Shown piece after piece: positions 11,285 to 21,715 of a stretch of DNA of 64,000 bases. The stretch is from positions 14,942,796-15,006,795 of the forward strand of contig OW203722.1 in the NCBI GenBank assembly GCA_934045075.1, written 5' to 3'. The notes under the pieces are model-generated. The model saw only the letters and a list, made by a program, of their open reading frames with translations, did no database searches and was not told the origin of the DNA. The first letter of the stretch is position 1; each line of letters starts with the position of its first letter. A program made the position numbers and the translations under genes. This DNA comes from Yponomeuta sedellus (Eukaryota > Arthropoda > Insecta > Lepidoptera > Yponomeutidae).

Positions 11285-12459
11285 ATTTCCGCAAGGGGCC
11301 TGTTGTGTAACCTTCTTGCGGCCGGTAGCATATTTCACACCAGGTGACATGGAACCATCCTGGCGCCGGGCGTCAACCGGATGGTCCGACAAATCCTTAC
11401 TATTGTTCATCCTGCTCATAGTTTTCTTGGGAGTATTAGTAGCGGTAGTATCCCCATCCTTTCCGCTCCATCGTTTTCAGAGGTTATTTATTCCTCTAGG
11501 CCTGTGGGGCCTTCTGGCAAGCCAGTTGTCGGGTTATCATAACCGCCGCCCGATACTCGGCGTTAATACTGTGTTATATTAATGTGTAATATTCTATATA
11601 GCTTTAATCACTAGTTTTCCTTAATAAATAAATACTAGTTTAGCACCACCCGGGAGGCACGTGCAGGGTTTCAGAGGGTAATTCATGCGGACGCGAGTAT
11701 CATCACTATCTCCAAATAGTATCTAATGTAGGTTACTAATCTGGTACATAAGAACGATGATGATAACACTAACATCATCTAACGTATGCAGTTACTTTAG
11801 GTCTCATTTCAAAGGAGAATCATGTTGGTTGTGAATCTATTATTTTTAGGACGTGACGTTTAATCCGCGTTACCGATTGCCCAGAGAATTTCACATGTTG
11901 GATGTTCTTGTTTTCCTCTTGGCCTACAAATCTTGACGTGTGGAAGTACCATGTTACCTTTTTTTCAAACCACTTACGGTGTCACTAAAGTCTGACATCC
12001 TCACCATGTTTTGACTAAGCACTGTTTCTTGTGCTCTATTACCTTTTGTCACAATGGTGTAAAACGTCATATATCCCTCTTTACCTATTTTAGTTATTCA
12101 ACAGTCATGTGACTCATGCCCTATTACCTCTTGGTATACGGAAATCAAATGTAGCTTAGTCTTCTATACTCTTCGTTTTTTTATATGAAGATATGACATA
12201 TGCCGAATTACCTCATATAAAAAATATGTTCGATTGAGTTAAGCGACATTAAACTACATAGAGCAACGTCGAATCAAATAAAATAAAATTACAATTAATG
12301 CTCGTATTTTCTTCGAGCTTAGAGCTGTTTCCATTTTTACGTTATGACAATAAATAAAAAATATATGTATTTTTTTCTGAAATTTTAAACTTTAAATTGT
12401 GCTCCTGGACAATTTGGTTTTTGTCGCTTATGCCCAATATCCTTTTAACCGTCGACGAG

Positions 12460-13556
12460 AATTTTTGAAGTGTGTACGAGTATCTTATATGTTCCCTCAT
12501 AATTCCTTAACCAATAGTCAGATTTTGACAAATGAGATCTCAATCGGTCCGTCGCGTTAATACCCAGCATGTTTTTTGTTATGTATTATATAATATTGTT
12601 TACTTACATTTTACCCTTTATAAATATTTCAAAGCTCTTCATAGTGAAGAGAAAGAACCTATAACTTTTTAATTAGCCATTGTCTAAAATATTTAAAGGC
12701 TGCTAATGACGATGTACCAAGCAATCAAACTTTAACAATGAAACAGGTCTATAGATGAAGAAAATTTAAATTAAATTCTAGGATTTTAGCTGAATCTGTG
12801 TCTGCGTTTCACAGGTTCGCAAGCTCTTCATCAGACTCAGATCCTGGGATCTGATATGAATCAACACTAACATCATACAATCAACACATACTGTGTGTAT
12901 ACACAGGGTTATTTTTAACTTGCGCAATGCCTGATACATCTCAATTAGAATTTATGATCTTAACTCAAATTTATATTTTTTGAAATATCACGACTTACAA
13001 AACTTTTATTAAATACGCTTTTCGCCGTCTACTAACACAATTTGTGTTCTGCCAATGCCTTTTTCAGATATGGTTCGAGGCTCCATTTTCTATTGGCTTG
13101 CTTGCATTGCCAGTTTTTATAAATGACAGACAAACTCTAACCACATGTCACTTAACCGTGAATTGGCTATCAATAAAAAAACACGTTGAAACAGATTCTT
13201 CATCAACTTGGAAGCGCTGTACGATGTCACATATATAACACGTGATAACACGATCTTATACCATCCCACGTGTTTCGAAGTTGGAGTTTGAAAACAGGAC
13301 AAACATTCTTCAATGTTAACAAGGACATAACAGTCATCCGGCTTGAACAATTGTTGGAAGCCTCAATTATGCATGTGTTCACAAAAGCGCATGTTGCGAG
13401 TACTATTCTGTTACATTCAATTCCAATTAGCTAAGGCAATTTCAATGTTAATTGATCAATTGCAACTATTGAAACTGTCATGCGTGGTGCCTATGCTAGT
13501 TATTATACTAGGGTTGCCAGATTTGCCGGTGGAAAGTCAAGCACAAACAACAAAAC
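12460..13556. other. Non-coding interval
   Basis: Only short, motif-free ORFs. No repeat family recognised. Confidence 0.35.
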
Positions 13557-13557
13557 A

Positions 13558-13735
13558 TAGTATTTTTTAAGGTTAACACGAGCAGTAGACATAATTAAAA
13601 CTGTTTTTATACGGATTTATGCTCGTTTATTACATTTTTACGATTTTCCGACGTTTCGGCACTTTTTCAGGTGCCGTGGTCCCGGATGACTGAGGTGATA
13701 GGCGTCTTTAAGAAAGCATTAACGGTTAGTTTGCG
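13558..13735 (-). mobile_element. Penelope-like element 3' end, copy 1
   Basis: The reverse complement matches the 3' UTR of the Penelope copy at 48640-48840: CACCTCAGTCATCCGGGACC, then CCGAAACGTCGG, AATAAACGAGCATAAATCCG, and the terminus TGCTCGTGTTAACCTTA. No coding sequence is retained. A second 3' end lies 180 bp further on in the same orientation. Confidence 0.85.
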
Positions 13736-13913
13736 ATGAGATACTTCAATTTTCGGACTGATTTTTGACAATAATACCGTGATAAATAAAAAAAATCACA
13801 ATTCTTGATGATATTCAAGCTAACTCACATGCTAATCTTTCATAAAAAATAAGGAAATTGATAATAAAAAACAAATGATGTGAAGTGATGTCTCGACCTC
13901 TAGACAAGATATT

Positions 13914-14294
13914 TATAATTAAAACTGTTTTTACACGGATTTATGCTCGTTTATTACATTTTTACAATTTTCCAACGTTTCGGCACTTTTTCAGGTGCCG
14001 TGGTCCCAGATGACTGAGGTGACGGGCGTCTTTTAGAAAGCATTAACGGTTAGTTTACTACCCTCGGCAAAAATTACAAAATTTAATTATGAAGTTACGT
14101 TCCAAAATCGGCAAACCAATTATTTTTATATAAAGTCAACAATATTGATTATTAGTAATTGAAGTTAATATTAAATTTATAATTTACATGAACTTAAAAA
14201 TACTGATTATTAATTGAAATTAAATTTTTTAACTCTACAGTCACACTTCTAGCAAGGGGGTATCATGCACTTAAGCACTGGTTCCCATGCTACC
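13914..14294 (-). mobile_element. Penelope-like element 3' end, copy 2
   Basis: The minus strand carries the last 15 or so codons (WEPVLKCMIPPC, stop) and then the complete 3' UTR, as in 48420-48820. The outermost terminus (TGTCTACTGCTCG) is missing. Copies 1 and 2 are in direct order with 180 bp between them, which resembles the partial tandem arrangement typical of PLE insertions. Confidence 0.85.
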
Positions 14295-14344
14295 TGGTTA
14301 CATGCTGAGATATTTATACCTAAGAAAACAGGATTTTTTTTATG

Positions 14345-14525
14345 TAGCCTACAAACGACCCCCTGCAGGGCATAGGCTTTCTTTCAGAGAGAGTATGGGC
14401 TTAATTGCCTCGAATGAACACCGCGGATTAGCAATTTCAATCGTTGAGGTATTTAAACATCTCAGGCACTCAGGTTACCTCACGATGTTTTCCTTCACAG
14501 TTAGCGAATGGTATTGCTACTAGAA
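14345..14525 (-). mobile_element. SINE tail (GGGCATAGGC / TGAAGGAAAACATCG type)
   Basis: The minus strand contains TGTGAAGGAAAACATCGTGA, then a segment complementary to GGGCATAGGCTTTCTTTCAG and AGAGAGAGTATGGGCTTAAT. Relatives lie at 24320-24412, 41715-41762 and 61962-62095 (minus) and at 29765-29955 (plus), the last with a tRNA-like head. This is a widespread lepidopteran SINE tail. Confidence 0.65.
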
Positions 14526-14596
14526 CTTAACAAATGTACATGACTTGACTCTGACTGGTTGTTTCAAAAATAAATAATAAAAATATATAAGCATTC

Positions 14597-14662
14597 CCGC
14601 ATTGAGAATCTGACCTGGGTTTCCCGCTTCCGAGTCTCTTGTTCTACCCACTGGAAAATATT
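14597..14662 (-). mobile_element. tRNA-like SINE head (weak)
   Basis: The minus strand reads CCAGTGGGTAGAAC and, about 35 bp later, GGTCAGATTCTCA, placed like degenerate A and B boxes. Pol III-derived origin is inferred, not proven. Confidence 0.35.
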
Positions 14663-16448
14663 CAACAATCTACTTTAAAAAAAAACGTCGTAGGCGAGTC
14701 AACTGACAACAATTACATTTACCCCGTCCATGAACTCATTATTATAACAATGCCCGAGACGAAATCCTATTCCGTCGTTTAAATTACACAGTTTTTTAAT
14801 GAGATAGGTAGGTACACATAGATCAGCGAAACTGATCTGATGCATAGATTGTGCCTAGTTCTTCCTTATTGTCCTCCTTCTTGCGCTTGTGATAATTTTA
14901 CACTTGCAAGAGAGACAGAGATACAATTTATTTCCATCAATCTGTATATAATATACTTATAGCTCGGTATTAGGCCGTGGGTCTGCCATCGGTAAACCTA
15001 GGTCACACGTTAACAAATAATATATACACATGTAGGTTCTATATCTTGAGAATATTAAATGTGTCTAGTTTATTTTAAAAACCAATTAATTAATTACTGT
15101 ATTTGTGAATGTCAGCCAAATAAGAGGATTAAATTATATAGGGGCATTTAGGTCCAATAAATCGACACGTTAAAAAAAAATTTAGGCTTTTGCCTAAAAT
15201 CTAGAAATAAAACTTTGCAGACAAAAATATTGCTTAACATTAGTTGTGCCAACTGCATATTTCTTTCAGTATAAGACCATAAGGCCTCTTAAACGATGAC
15301 TTCGACAAAAATCTCACACAACGTTCGGTAGGTTTAATTGCTGACGGTACAAGATATCAGTAGAATACGTATGCACTTATTTTAAATATATATCCCCATA
15401 AATTAATCTCTTCTTGGTAACCTATGACTTGGGGTTTCCGCCGGCCTACACCACATTGAGGCAGGTAAGCAAGCCGCGGGATGTTATAGCGGGTCTGAGG
15501 GGGCAGGCACGTTTAGTCGGCTGACGGACTCCCGGACTAATCTGAAGATTATCCTCCCGGCCCTTTTAATTACCCTCATTTTCATATTTTAATAAGTTTG
15601 CATAAAGTAAGGACGACTCATTAATTTCAAAAGGGTGCCTAACACAATGTACCTTGAATATCCAAAGAACACTTAAAAATTTGTCCGAACCATCTGGGCG
15701 CAATCAAGAAATACTGTGGGAATGAAAATTATTCCATTACCTATTGCTTTTACTGACTTGTGACGAAAGGGATCAAAACATGAAAGCTGCTAGACTTGAC
15801 TCGACCCACATCGCAGGTGAAAAATATTTCGACAACTTACGAATTTTGCCAGTACTCAAATCCCGCCATGACCCAAAAATGTCGCTCCAATTTAAGCCCC
15901 TCCAATATTGGATAGGATCTACATAACAAAAGGTGTTGATGGTAATACCTTCGTGAGGTTAAATTCGTCAGCTAGTCAGACCATCGAGACAATTATGGTA
16001 TTATAATCGACGTGTTCGAATGATATAACTACAACGTCCGTCAGCAACGGCATTGCGATGCGATCGCGTACAGTCGACAGCGCATCAAACGGCACATTCA
16101 GTTAAGTTACGGGCGACTTTGCAACAAATATTTAAAGGGTAATCTGATCTCGACTGTACACCGTATACAATGCAGAACGTGGGTTGAGGCGAACCGGTTA
16201 GTTGCGCGCTGGCGTGACCGATCCGGCTGGCAAGGTCAGCTTGCTGGTGAGAACACTTCAAGCCCTCACTGACTGATGGAAAGAAGAACATCAATTTCTT
16301 CGTTAAGATTTCATTTTCTCCAAACAAACTTTTGTTCATTTTCAAAGGGACGCTAGTCATCTAAGTTTTGTATGGAAACGTTCATGAAAGGTCATAATTA
16401 TCATCAAGCAGCCTTAATAGTTGTTGATATAGTTCAAGTTTCGTCGTT
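14663..16448. other. Non-coding interval
   Basis: No gene seen. A GC-richer patch at 15425-15565 stands out from the AT-rich surroundings but matches nothing I recognise. GTCGACAGCGCATC near 16072 belongs to an old dispersed repeat also seen near 19840 and 20100. Confidence 0.35.
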
Positions 16449-16600
16449 CAAGTCGCCCATTAGCTCAGTTGGGAGAGCGCTGGCACGGTTAGCCAGAGGT
16501 CGCGTGTTCGAGTCACGCGTGGAATTTTTAGCCTCTAAATAGGTTTTTAAAATTTTCCTTAGCACGGGTTAGTGCATTAAAAAGAATGTAATTTAAAAAA
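16449..16600 (+). mobile_element. tRNA-derived SINE, solo copy
   Basis: The head begins GTCGCCCATTAGCTCAGTTG (box A) and has GTGTTCGAGTCAC (box B), with the anticodon loop ACGGTTA in place of the array's ACGGATA. The body AATTTTTAGCCTCTAAATAG and the GTGCATTAAAAAG tail match the family. The tail abuts the Helitron-like element at 16602. Confidence 0.85.
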
Positions 16601-16601
16601 A

Positions 16602-16752
16602 CTAGCTGACCCTGCAAACAGTCATTCTATGTCTAAATTCAGATATTTGTCTATCTGTACGACAAGTTTCATGTAAATCCATTCAGCTCTTATTGCATGA
16701 ATGCGTAACAAACATCCAAACATCTCTACAAACATCTATAATATTAGCAGGA
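16602..16752 (-). mobile_element. LEP1/Helitron-like element
   Basis: On the minus strand it starts TCCTGCTAATATTATAG and ends CAGGGTCAGCTAG, flanked by A and T as Helitrons insert. 5' TC, 3' CTAG and the internal GGATTTACATGAAACTTG resemble the LEP1 group. It is non-autonomous. Confidence 0.75.
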
Positions 16753-17395
16753 TGAACTTAGTGGAGAGGTTTGTTAAGGAGGTAAATAAAGAAGTTTATC
16801 TCTTGAAACGTAAAAGCCAGTTGTACACGACGACGTAACACATATTCTGTGATAAGGGCATTTTTTAGAGCAACGTGCGTTTAAAGTATTCTTTTTTCTA
16901 CTTTCTCGTTAGTGGTCGTACTGTCTTTGAGTATGACTTTGACGCAAAAATTAATAAGTTTACCTGGGGCCTGTTTTATAGAAATAATTTATTCCAAATA
17001 ATTTATTCCAAAAACAAGACACACATAACACAACAACAAAAGTACAGTAAAAGCATGGTACTCCCAGTAAAACGACGTTTTGTGAGTTAAAATTAAAAAT
17101 ACACACAAAACATTATTACAAACTTACTTATAACTAGACGGACGCTGCTCCGAGCGTCGGAGTGGTCCCTTCACCCATCTAGTGTGAGTGAAGATGCCAC
17201 TGGACGCTGTATAAATCATCTCATTAAGTAGATGCAAAAAGGCCATGCATATAACTAGAAAAGTAAATCAATTTACTATGTCAATTCGATGTACATAGTA
17301 AAGTCGATTAACCCATAGTTTAACCAGTAGACTGCTATGCAATGTACCCCGAATTGTCAGAATAAACCACGAATTGTAGTTTCACAACATCTTGG
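16753..17395. other. Non-coding interval
   Basis: A few motif-free ORFs; nothing else recognised. Confidence 0.35.
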
Positions 17396-17398
17396 CCA

Positions 17399-17672
17399 AT
17401 TAAGGCGATTTGAGGTGCTAATTAGCGCCACCAATGGAATAAAAATCATAACTTGTTTAATAATAGGTTCTTTTCAAAAAGTAACATCAAAAATTTTAAC
17501 CACTATGATAACTACTTTAGGACCTACAGTCTAGAACCTAGGATCAACAATCCAGAACTTATATCGATTTCCGCCAAAAACATCGTAACGTTCCGTTTTT
17601 GGTAGTAATAGGTTTTTAGGAAATCGACTGTAGGTTCTAAAAATAGTTATCACAGATATTAAGATGTTTGAT
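17399..17672. mobile_element. Inverted-repeat MITE, copy A
   Basis: The left end contains GGTGCTAATTAGCGCCACCA. The interior is itself palindromic: ACCTACAGTCTAGAACC pairs with GACTGTAGGTTCTAAAA, and GATAACTA with TAGTTATC. Related copies are at 30566-30763, 32816-32989 and 58959-59207. The right terminal repeat is missing here, so the copy is truncated. Confidence 0.7.
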
Positions 17673-17673
17673 G

Positions 17674-17745
17674 ATTCGATATCAACCCTTTATATGTCCC
17701 CATTGTTGGGGCACGGGTCTCTTCCAGCATCGCAGGAAGGTTAAG
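17674..17745 (-). mobile_element. 5S-SINE tail fragment
   Basis: The reverse complement matches CCTTCCTGCGATGCNGGAAG ... GACCCGTGCCCCA ... GGGTTGATATCGAAT, the 3' tail of the 5S-headed SINEs at 31229 and 53281. Confidence 0.8.
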
Positions 17746-17749
17746 TAGA

Positions 17750-18880
17750 AGCCCTAATTTTAACTTTGAAAACGATTTTATACGTGAAAACAAAAGAGCA
17801 GAATGATAAGTAATACACCTACTCAGATTGTTGTATAAAGATCTTATTTTGAGGAAAACGCAAATGTTTTTTAATAAATAACTAACTTTGCCTCGTTCAT
17901 GGCCACGTTCGCAAAAAGTATAATGCTCTGAGGAAGTCGAACTGGCAGGTAATCATGATACCTAATAAATAAATATCCCGTGACACAGTGTTTGTTATCG
18001 AACTCCTCCAAAACGGCTTTATCGATTTTTATTATTTTTTTTGTGTATATATGATAGGTCTGAGAATAGGTCGTAGGCTAATTAGTATGGCAAAACAACG
18101 TTTGCGGGTTCTGTCTGGGTAATATGATGACTACAGATCGGATGCATATTTATCTAAAGTTCATTTTTGGCTACAACATTATCGAAGCGACTTCTTATAA
18201 AATATTTTTTTAAACTTTGATTAATTGGATTCCGGGTAATTAGTAAAGTAGATACCATGGTGGAAAAACGGCGTCTTTAGCATGTTGCATTTTTTTAAAG
18301 ACACGATTTTGGGACTATACCTATAACTGTTTAAGTGCATTTACTTAAAGTTAGTGTTAAGCTATGCCCCATCAATTTATGAGTATGATAGTGTAAGAGG
18401 TAAGTAGGTAAGTAGTAGGTGTAAATTAAAAAATAGTGTATACTATCAATTTTATTGCATTTAAGTGCAGGATACAAAACATTAAGCAATTTTTAATGAA
18501 TTAAGTAAAATTACTCAGATATTTTGTATCCTAAACTTTAAATTTTTTCGTCACATGTGATAATGTGTGTAAGTTGAGCGCTTGAGTTTATTGATGACTC
18601 TGTTTTACGTTAATTCGGAGATTTAATTGGTTTTTCTTTGTAATTCGTATTTATTATTTGATTGATATAAATTTTATGAAAATTTAAGAAAAAAATTTAG
18701 GCGGTTGTTATTTCTGTTATAGAACCCCATTTTTTTTTTTATTAATTAATGTGCACGCCATAATAGCACTTTAAAATAAGTAAGTATCGCTACACATGAT
18801 TTGATTCTATAATAAGAAATTAAATTTGTCGATCCCGGAATCCCGGGATTTTTTGATACGAAAGTGGTATCCGTGCACAC
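17750..18880. other. Non-coding interval
   Basis: AT-rich, without coding or repeat signatures I can name. Confidence 0.35.
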
Positions 18881-18889
18881 GATTATCCG

Positions 18890-19030
18890 ATCTCTAATGA
18901 TGACGCTAGTCGCGCGTTTTAAACCTAAAGTCGCGACTTTCCAGTACATTCATTGTCAAATTCTGACATTATATCGCCACAAAATGCGTGACTCCTGCTA
19001 CCGTGCTCCCATTTTATTGTACTACCGAGG
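18890..19030 (+). repeat. Dispersed repeat pair, member 1
   Basis: GCGCGTTTTAAA, GTCGCGACTTTCC, TTGTCAAATTCTGNCAT and CGCCACAAAA occur in the same order as on the minus strand of 24620-24735. An unnamed transposon relic. Confidence 0.6.
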
Positions 19031-19140
19031 TAGGGCCGAGTTTTATAAACTATAATTCGTAATACGTTATGGCAATTCGGGACACATTGCGTAACATAAT
19101 TTAATTCTTAATCGACTTTATAATGTACATCGAATTGCCA

Positions 19141-19200
19141 TTTCTTCCTCTTCTTCTTCTTCAGGCATTAGTCCACTGCTGGACATAGCCCATAATTATA
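19141..19200 (-). mobile_element. RTE-type LINE tail scrap
   Basis: A (TTC)n run followed by CAGGCATTAGTCCACTGCTG and GGACATAGCCC. On the minus strand this is the GGC(C)TATGTCCAGCAGTGGA end of RTE LINEs plus its simple-repeat tail. Confidence 0.6.
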
Positions 19201-19209
19201 ATTGCCATT

Positions 19210-19351
19210 TCTAAAATATAAAAATGAACCGATTTCACTACTTCTTTTTTAGAATATTCCTTGAAGTACGAGGATGGTTCTTTCGGAGAGAAAAATAAAA
19301 AAAAATTAAGAATCGACTGGTAGGCGGTACGAAGTTCACTGGGTCAGCGAG
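19210..19351 (+). mobile_element. Helitron-like element
   Basis: Starts TCTAAAATATAAAAATGAAC and ends GGTACGAAGTTCACTGGGTC followed by AGCGAG, a mutated CTAG. It shares GAACCGATTTC, TTCCTTGAAGTACGAGGATG and the 3' end with the minus copy at 30869-31056. Confidence 0.7.
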
Positions 19352-21499
19352 TAATAAATAAACCATGAATTGTGGTTATACAAAACGGGCCTCAGGTAGT
19401 TTTTATAAGTTTTAAGTGCTGTTATGATGACTACGCGTCAAACATGGTAATCAAACAAAATCCATTCGCAAAAAAACGACAGCCAGACTAGGAGTAGTAG
19501 TAGGTACCTATAGTTAGACACGGAATCATTATTCTATCTGAGAATTGGTAAACAAGCCATTCTTTGAAGTACTAATTCACACGACTTCGGCGTGGAGACA
19601 TATTGTCACGTCGATATAAAATATCACACTGCTGAGGTAAAAACGTTGACGTGCTTATTTTCACACTTTATAATTATTATGTACATTTTGCTTGGTTATT
19701 ATTTATTTTATAGGTATCTAATTTATTATGATTTTCGCTTGAATGAAAAACAATGAATGCATAGTCAAACAGTTGCACTCTACTCAGTTACGGGTATTTT
19801 TGAACAAAAATTTAAAGGTTGGGTCGCTGTCGACTGTACCTCGAGGAAACGCGTGTGAGTGAGCCATTATTGCATTTATAATAATGATTACCTACGCAGC
19901 CTATACACGTAGAGTACAGGACTTCTCTCAGAGACAGAGAAAGAGAGGAAGATTTCACCGCAGTAGGCATTGTGCTCACGTGAACGATCAATTTCTAAAT
20001 AAAAAAAATAGTATGAAAATGTCTTAAATTTTATTCCCTAGAGTTTATATTTGCTACATTTCCCATTCTTCTACAATCATTAAAATCCCAAATTACTGCA
20101 GTCGACAGCACATCGATCTTTAAATTGCAGTCGCAAACCACCAGTAGGTAACGTACGGAGTAGAGTGCACGCGTGTAAAGGATGATCTGCTGTCAACGTC
20201 ACGGAATTTAAAAATTTCATATTCAGTCAAGCCTTGGATAGCGCTTTTGTGTAATTTTATTGGAACCTAATAGAATTCACTGTGTTGCTATGTCAATATG
20301 GCAGTAGTTGGCTAAATGTTTTATGTGCTGCGCGCTGATCCGTACTGCCGTCACGGTCACGGCTTCATTTTGCTGACGATGGTTTGTTGCGGCAGGTTTC
20401 TGCTTTTTAAATATCTTTATCTTTATCTATCTTATCTGCTGTGCAATGTTCCTTCGGTTTTTTAGAAACTGCTCAATGTATAAGGATGCTATAGCTGGGC
20501 AATATTGTCTCTTGAAATATCAATGTATTGTTCTATTTTTTTTCCTTTATGATAAAACATTCTTTTGTTGTTACCATGTACGTAGACATGGTACAATAAC
20601 ACATTTATTGGGTCTTACTTCTACTCTAATATAATTCAATATGCATTCTTATATTATTAAAATTAATTGAAATTGCATTAAAATTTAAAAAATATCAAAC
20701 TTACTGAATGTTTTGCAAATTGTTTTAATTTAATTTATCCTTTTATAAGCAAGCTTTCTTGGGCTCCTCGTTACTTTGTTACTGAGTATATAACTTATTC
20801 CATGACGACTACACAGGAAAAAAACAACTATTATATCCTCAACGGTTTGTGAACTTATTACTATGAACATTTTATAATAGTTCGGGCTATTCCTTTCATT
20901 CATATAATTCTCTAATCCTTACATTTTAATGTGTAATGAAATGATTACCCTTACTTTTGCTATAACTTATAAGTATATGTTCTGCTTCTTACTCGGTTGA
21001 AGTTAAAAAATATTTTAAAATTCTTTTACGAAATCAAATTGAAACATTTTATTCTCGCTTTTTCTTAGTGGTTATATACTCTTTGGTGTCAACCACAGAG
21101 TACGTTAATAGTGTTATCTGTCATCTGTAATTATGTAGGTACGTATACAGGCTGTACAGGTATGTAATTTATACAAGGTATGGTTTTGGCAAGTGACGCC
21201 CGACTCTGTATGAGTGTAATTATATCGGACGATCTTTTGATAACACGGATCTGTCATCCTAGGCTACTTGCGATGAGACTGATAAGTGATAATAGTGAGC
21301 GATAGAGGTATTTCTTGTGTTAGCGAAGACACTAGGACGATAAAGTAATAATTCAGGTGTATATCATCCGTCTGTTCGTTAATCTGAATATCCTAGGATG
21401 TTATTAGTTATATTATAGATGTTAGTTATGTTATGTCTACATTCTGCCAGCGCTTCTGAATTTTGTTTCTGAACTTAGGCAAAATGAAATTTAAAAAAG
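19352..21499. other. Non-coding interval
   Basis: Only scraps: GTCGCTGTCGACTGTACC near 19838 and CTGCAGTCGACAGCACATCG near 20098, both of the old GTCGACAGC family, and CTTCTCTCAGAGACAGAG near 19921 of the SINE-tail family. No gene found. Confidence 0.4.
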
Positions 21500-21500
21500 A

Positions 21501-21715
21501 ACCTATTTAGAGGCGAAAAATTCCACTCGTGCCGGGACTCGAAACCACGACCTCTGGCTAACCGTGCCAGCGCTCTCCCAACACCACTGATGCCGGTTAG
21601 TCGCCCATTAGCTCAGTTGGGAGAGCGCTGGGCGAAGTCGTTGAATTTTTAGCCTCTAAATAGGTTTTTAAAATTGTCCTTCGCACAGGTTAGTGCATTA
21701 AAAAGAATATACCTC
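21501..21715. mobile_element. Inverted pair of tRNA-SINE copies
   Basis: A minus-oriented SINE (tail at 21505, head to about 21580) meets a plus-oriented one (head GTCGCCCATTAGCTCAGTTG at 21600, tail to 21712) across ACCACTGATGCCGGTTA. The plus head has lost its anticodon and T-arm half. This is the same head-to-head geometry as the array at 49.5-52.9 kb and the partial pair at 5.2 kb. Confidence 0.8.

Larger units (their letters stand above)
8414..11580 (-). mobile_element. Nearly full-length, decayed RTE-type LINE
   Basis: About 3.2 kb on the minus strand, reading right to left. It has a GC-rich 5' leader (11300-11560), an APE-type endonuclease, a reverse transcriptase and a C-terminal region, ending at a TGA at 8414-8416. 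This order and length match RTE elements, which have one main ORF. The reading frame is broken by nonsense codons, frameshifts and at least one deletion (see component entries). The interior is about the size of a complete element, so the copy probably inserted whole and then decayed. It lies inside a TIR-bounded DNA transposon. Confidence 0.85.
7435..12454. mobile_element. DNA transposon bounded by ~33-bp TIRs, split by a LINE
   Basis: The left end begins CGACGGTTAAAAGGATATAG, and the right end carries its near-perfect reverse complement, extending about 33 bp. ACGA flanks both ends and may be a 4-bp TSD. Inside both termini a degenerate motif like GTCGCTTATGCCCTATTACC recurs (near 7790, 7838, 7875, 7917, 7960, 8002, 8105, 12037, 12112, 12192 and 12424), typical of subterminal transposase-binding repeats. 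No transposase is seen: the interior is occupied by RTE-type LINE sequence (8142-11580, minus). I infer a non-autonomous element later invaded by LINEs. The superfamily is not determined; the TTAA inside the TIR is not at the terminus, arguing against piggyBac. Confidence 0.65.

Noticed and set aside
7440..12450. piggyBac element because TTAA lies in the ends
   Set aside because: CGACGG outside the TTAA is also inverted on both sides, so the TIR extends beyond TTAA.
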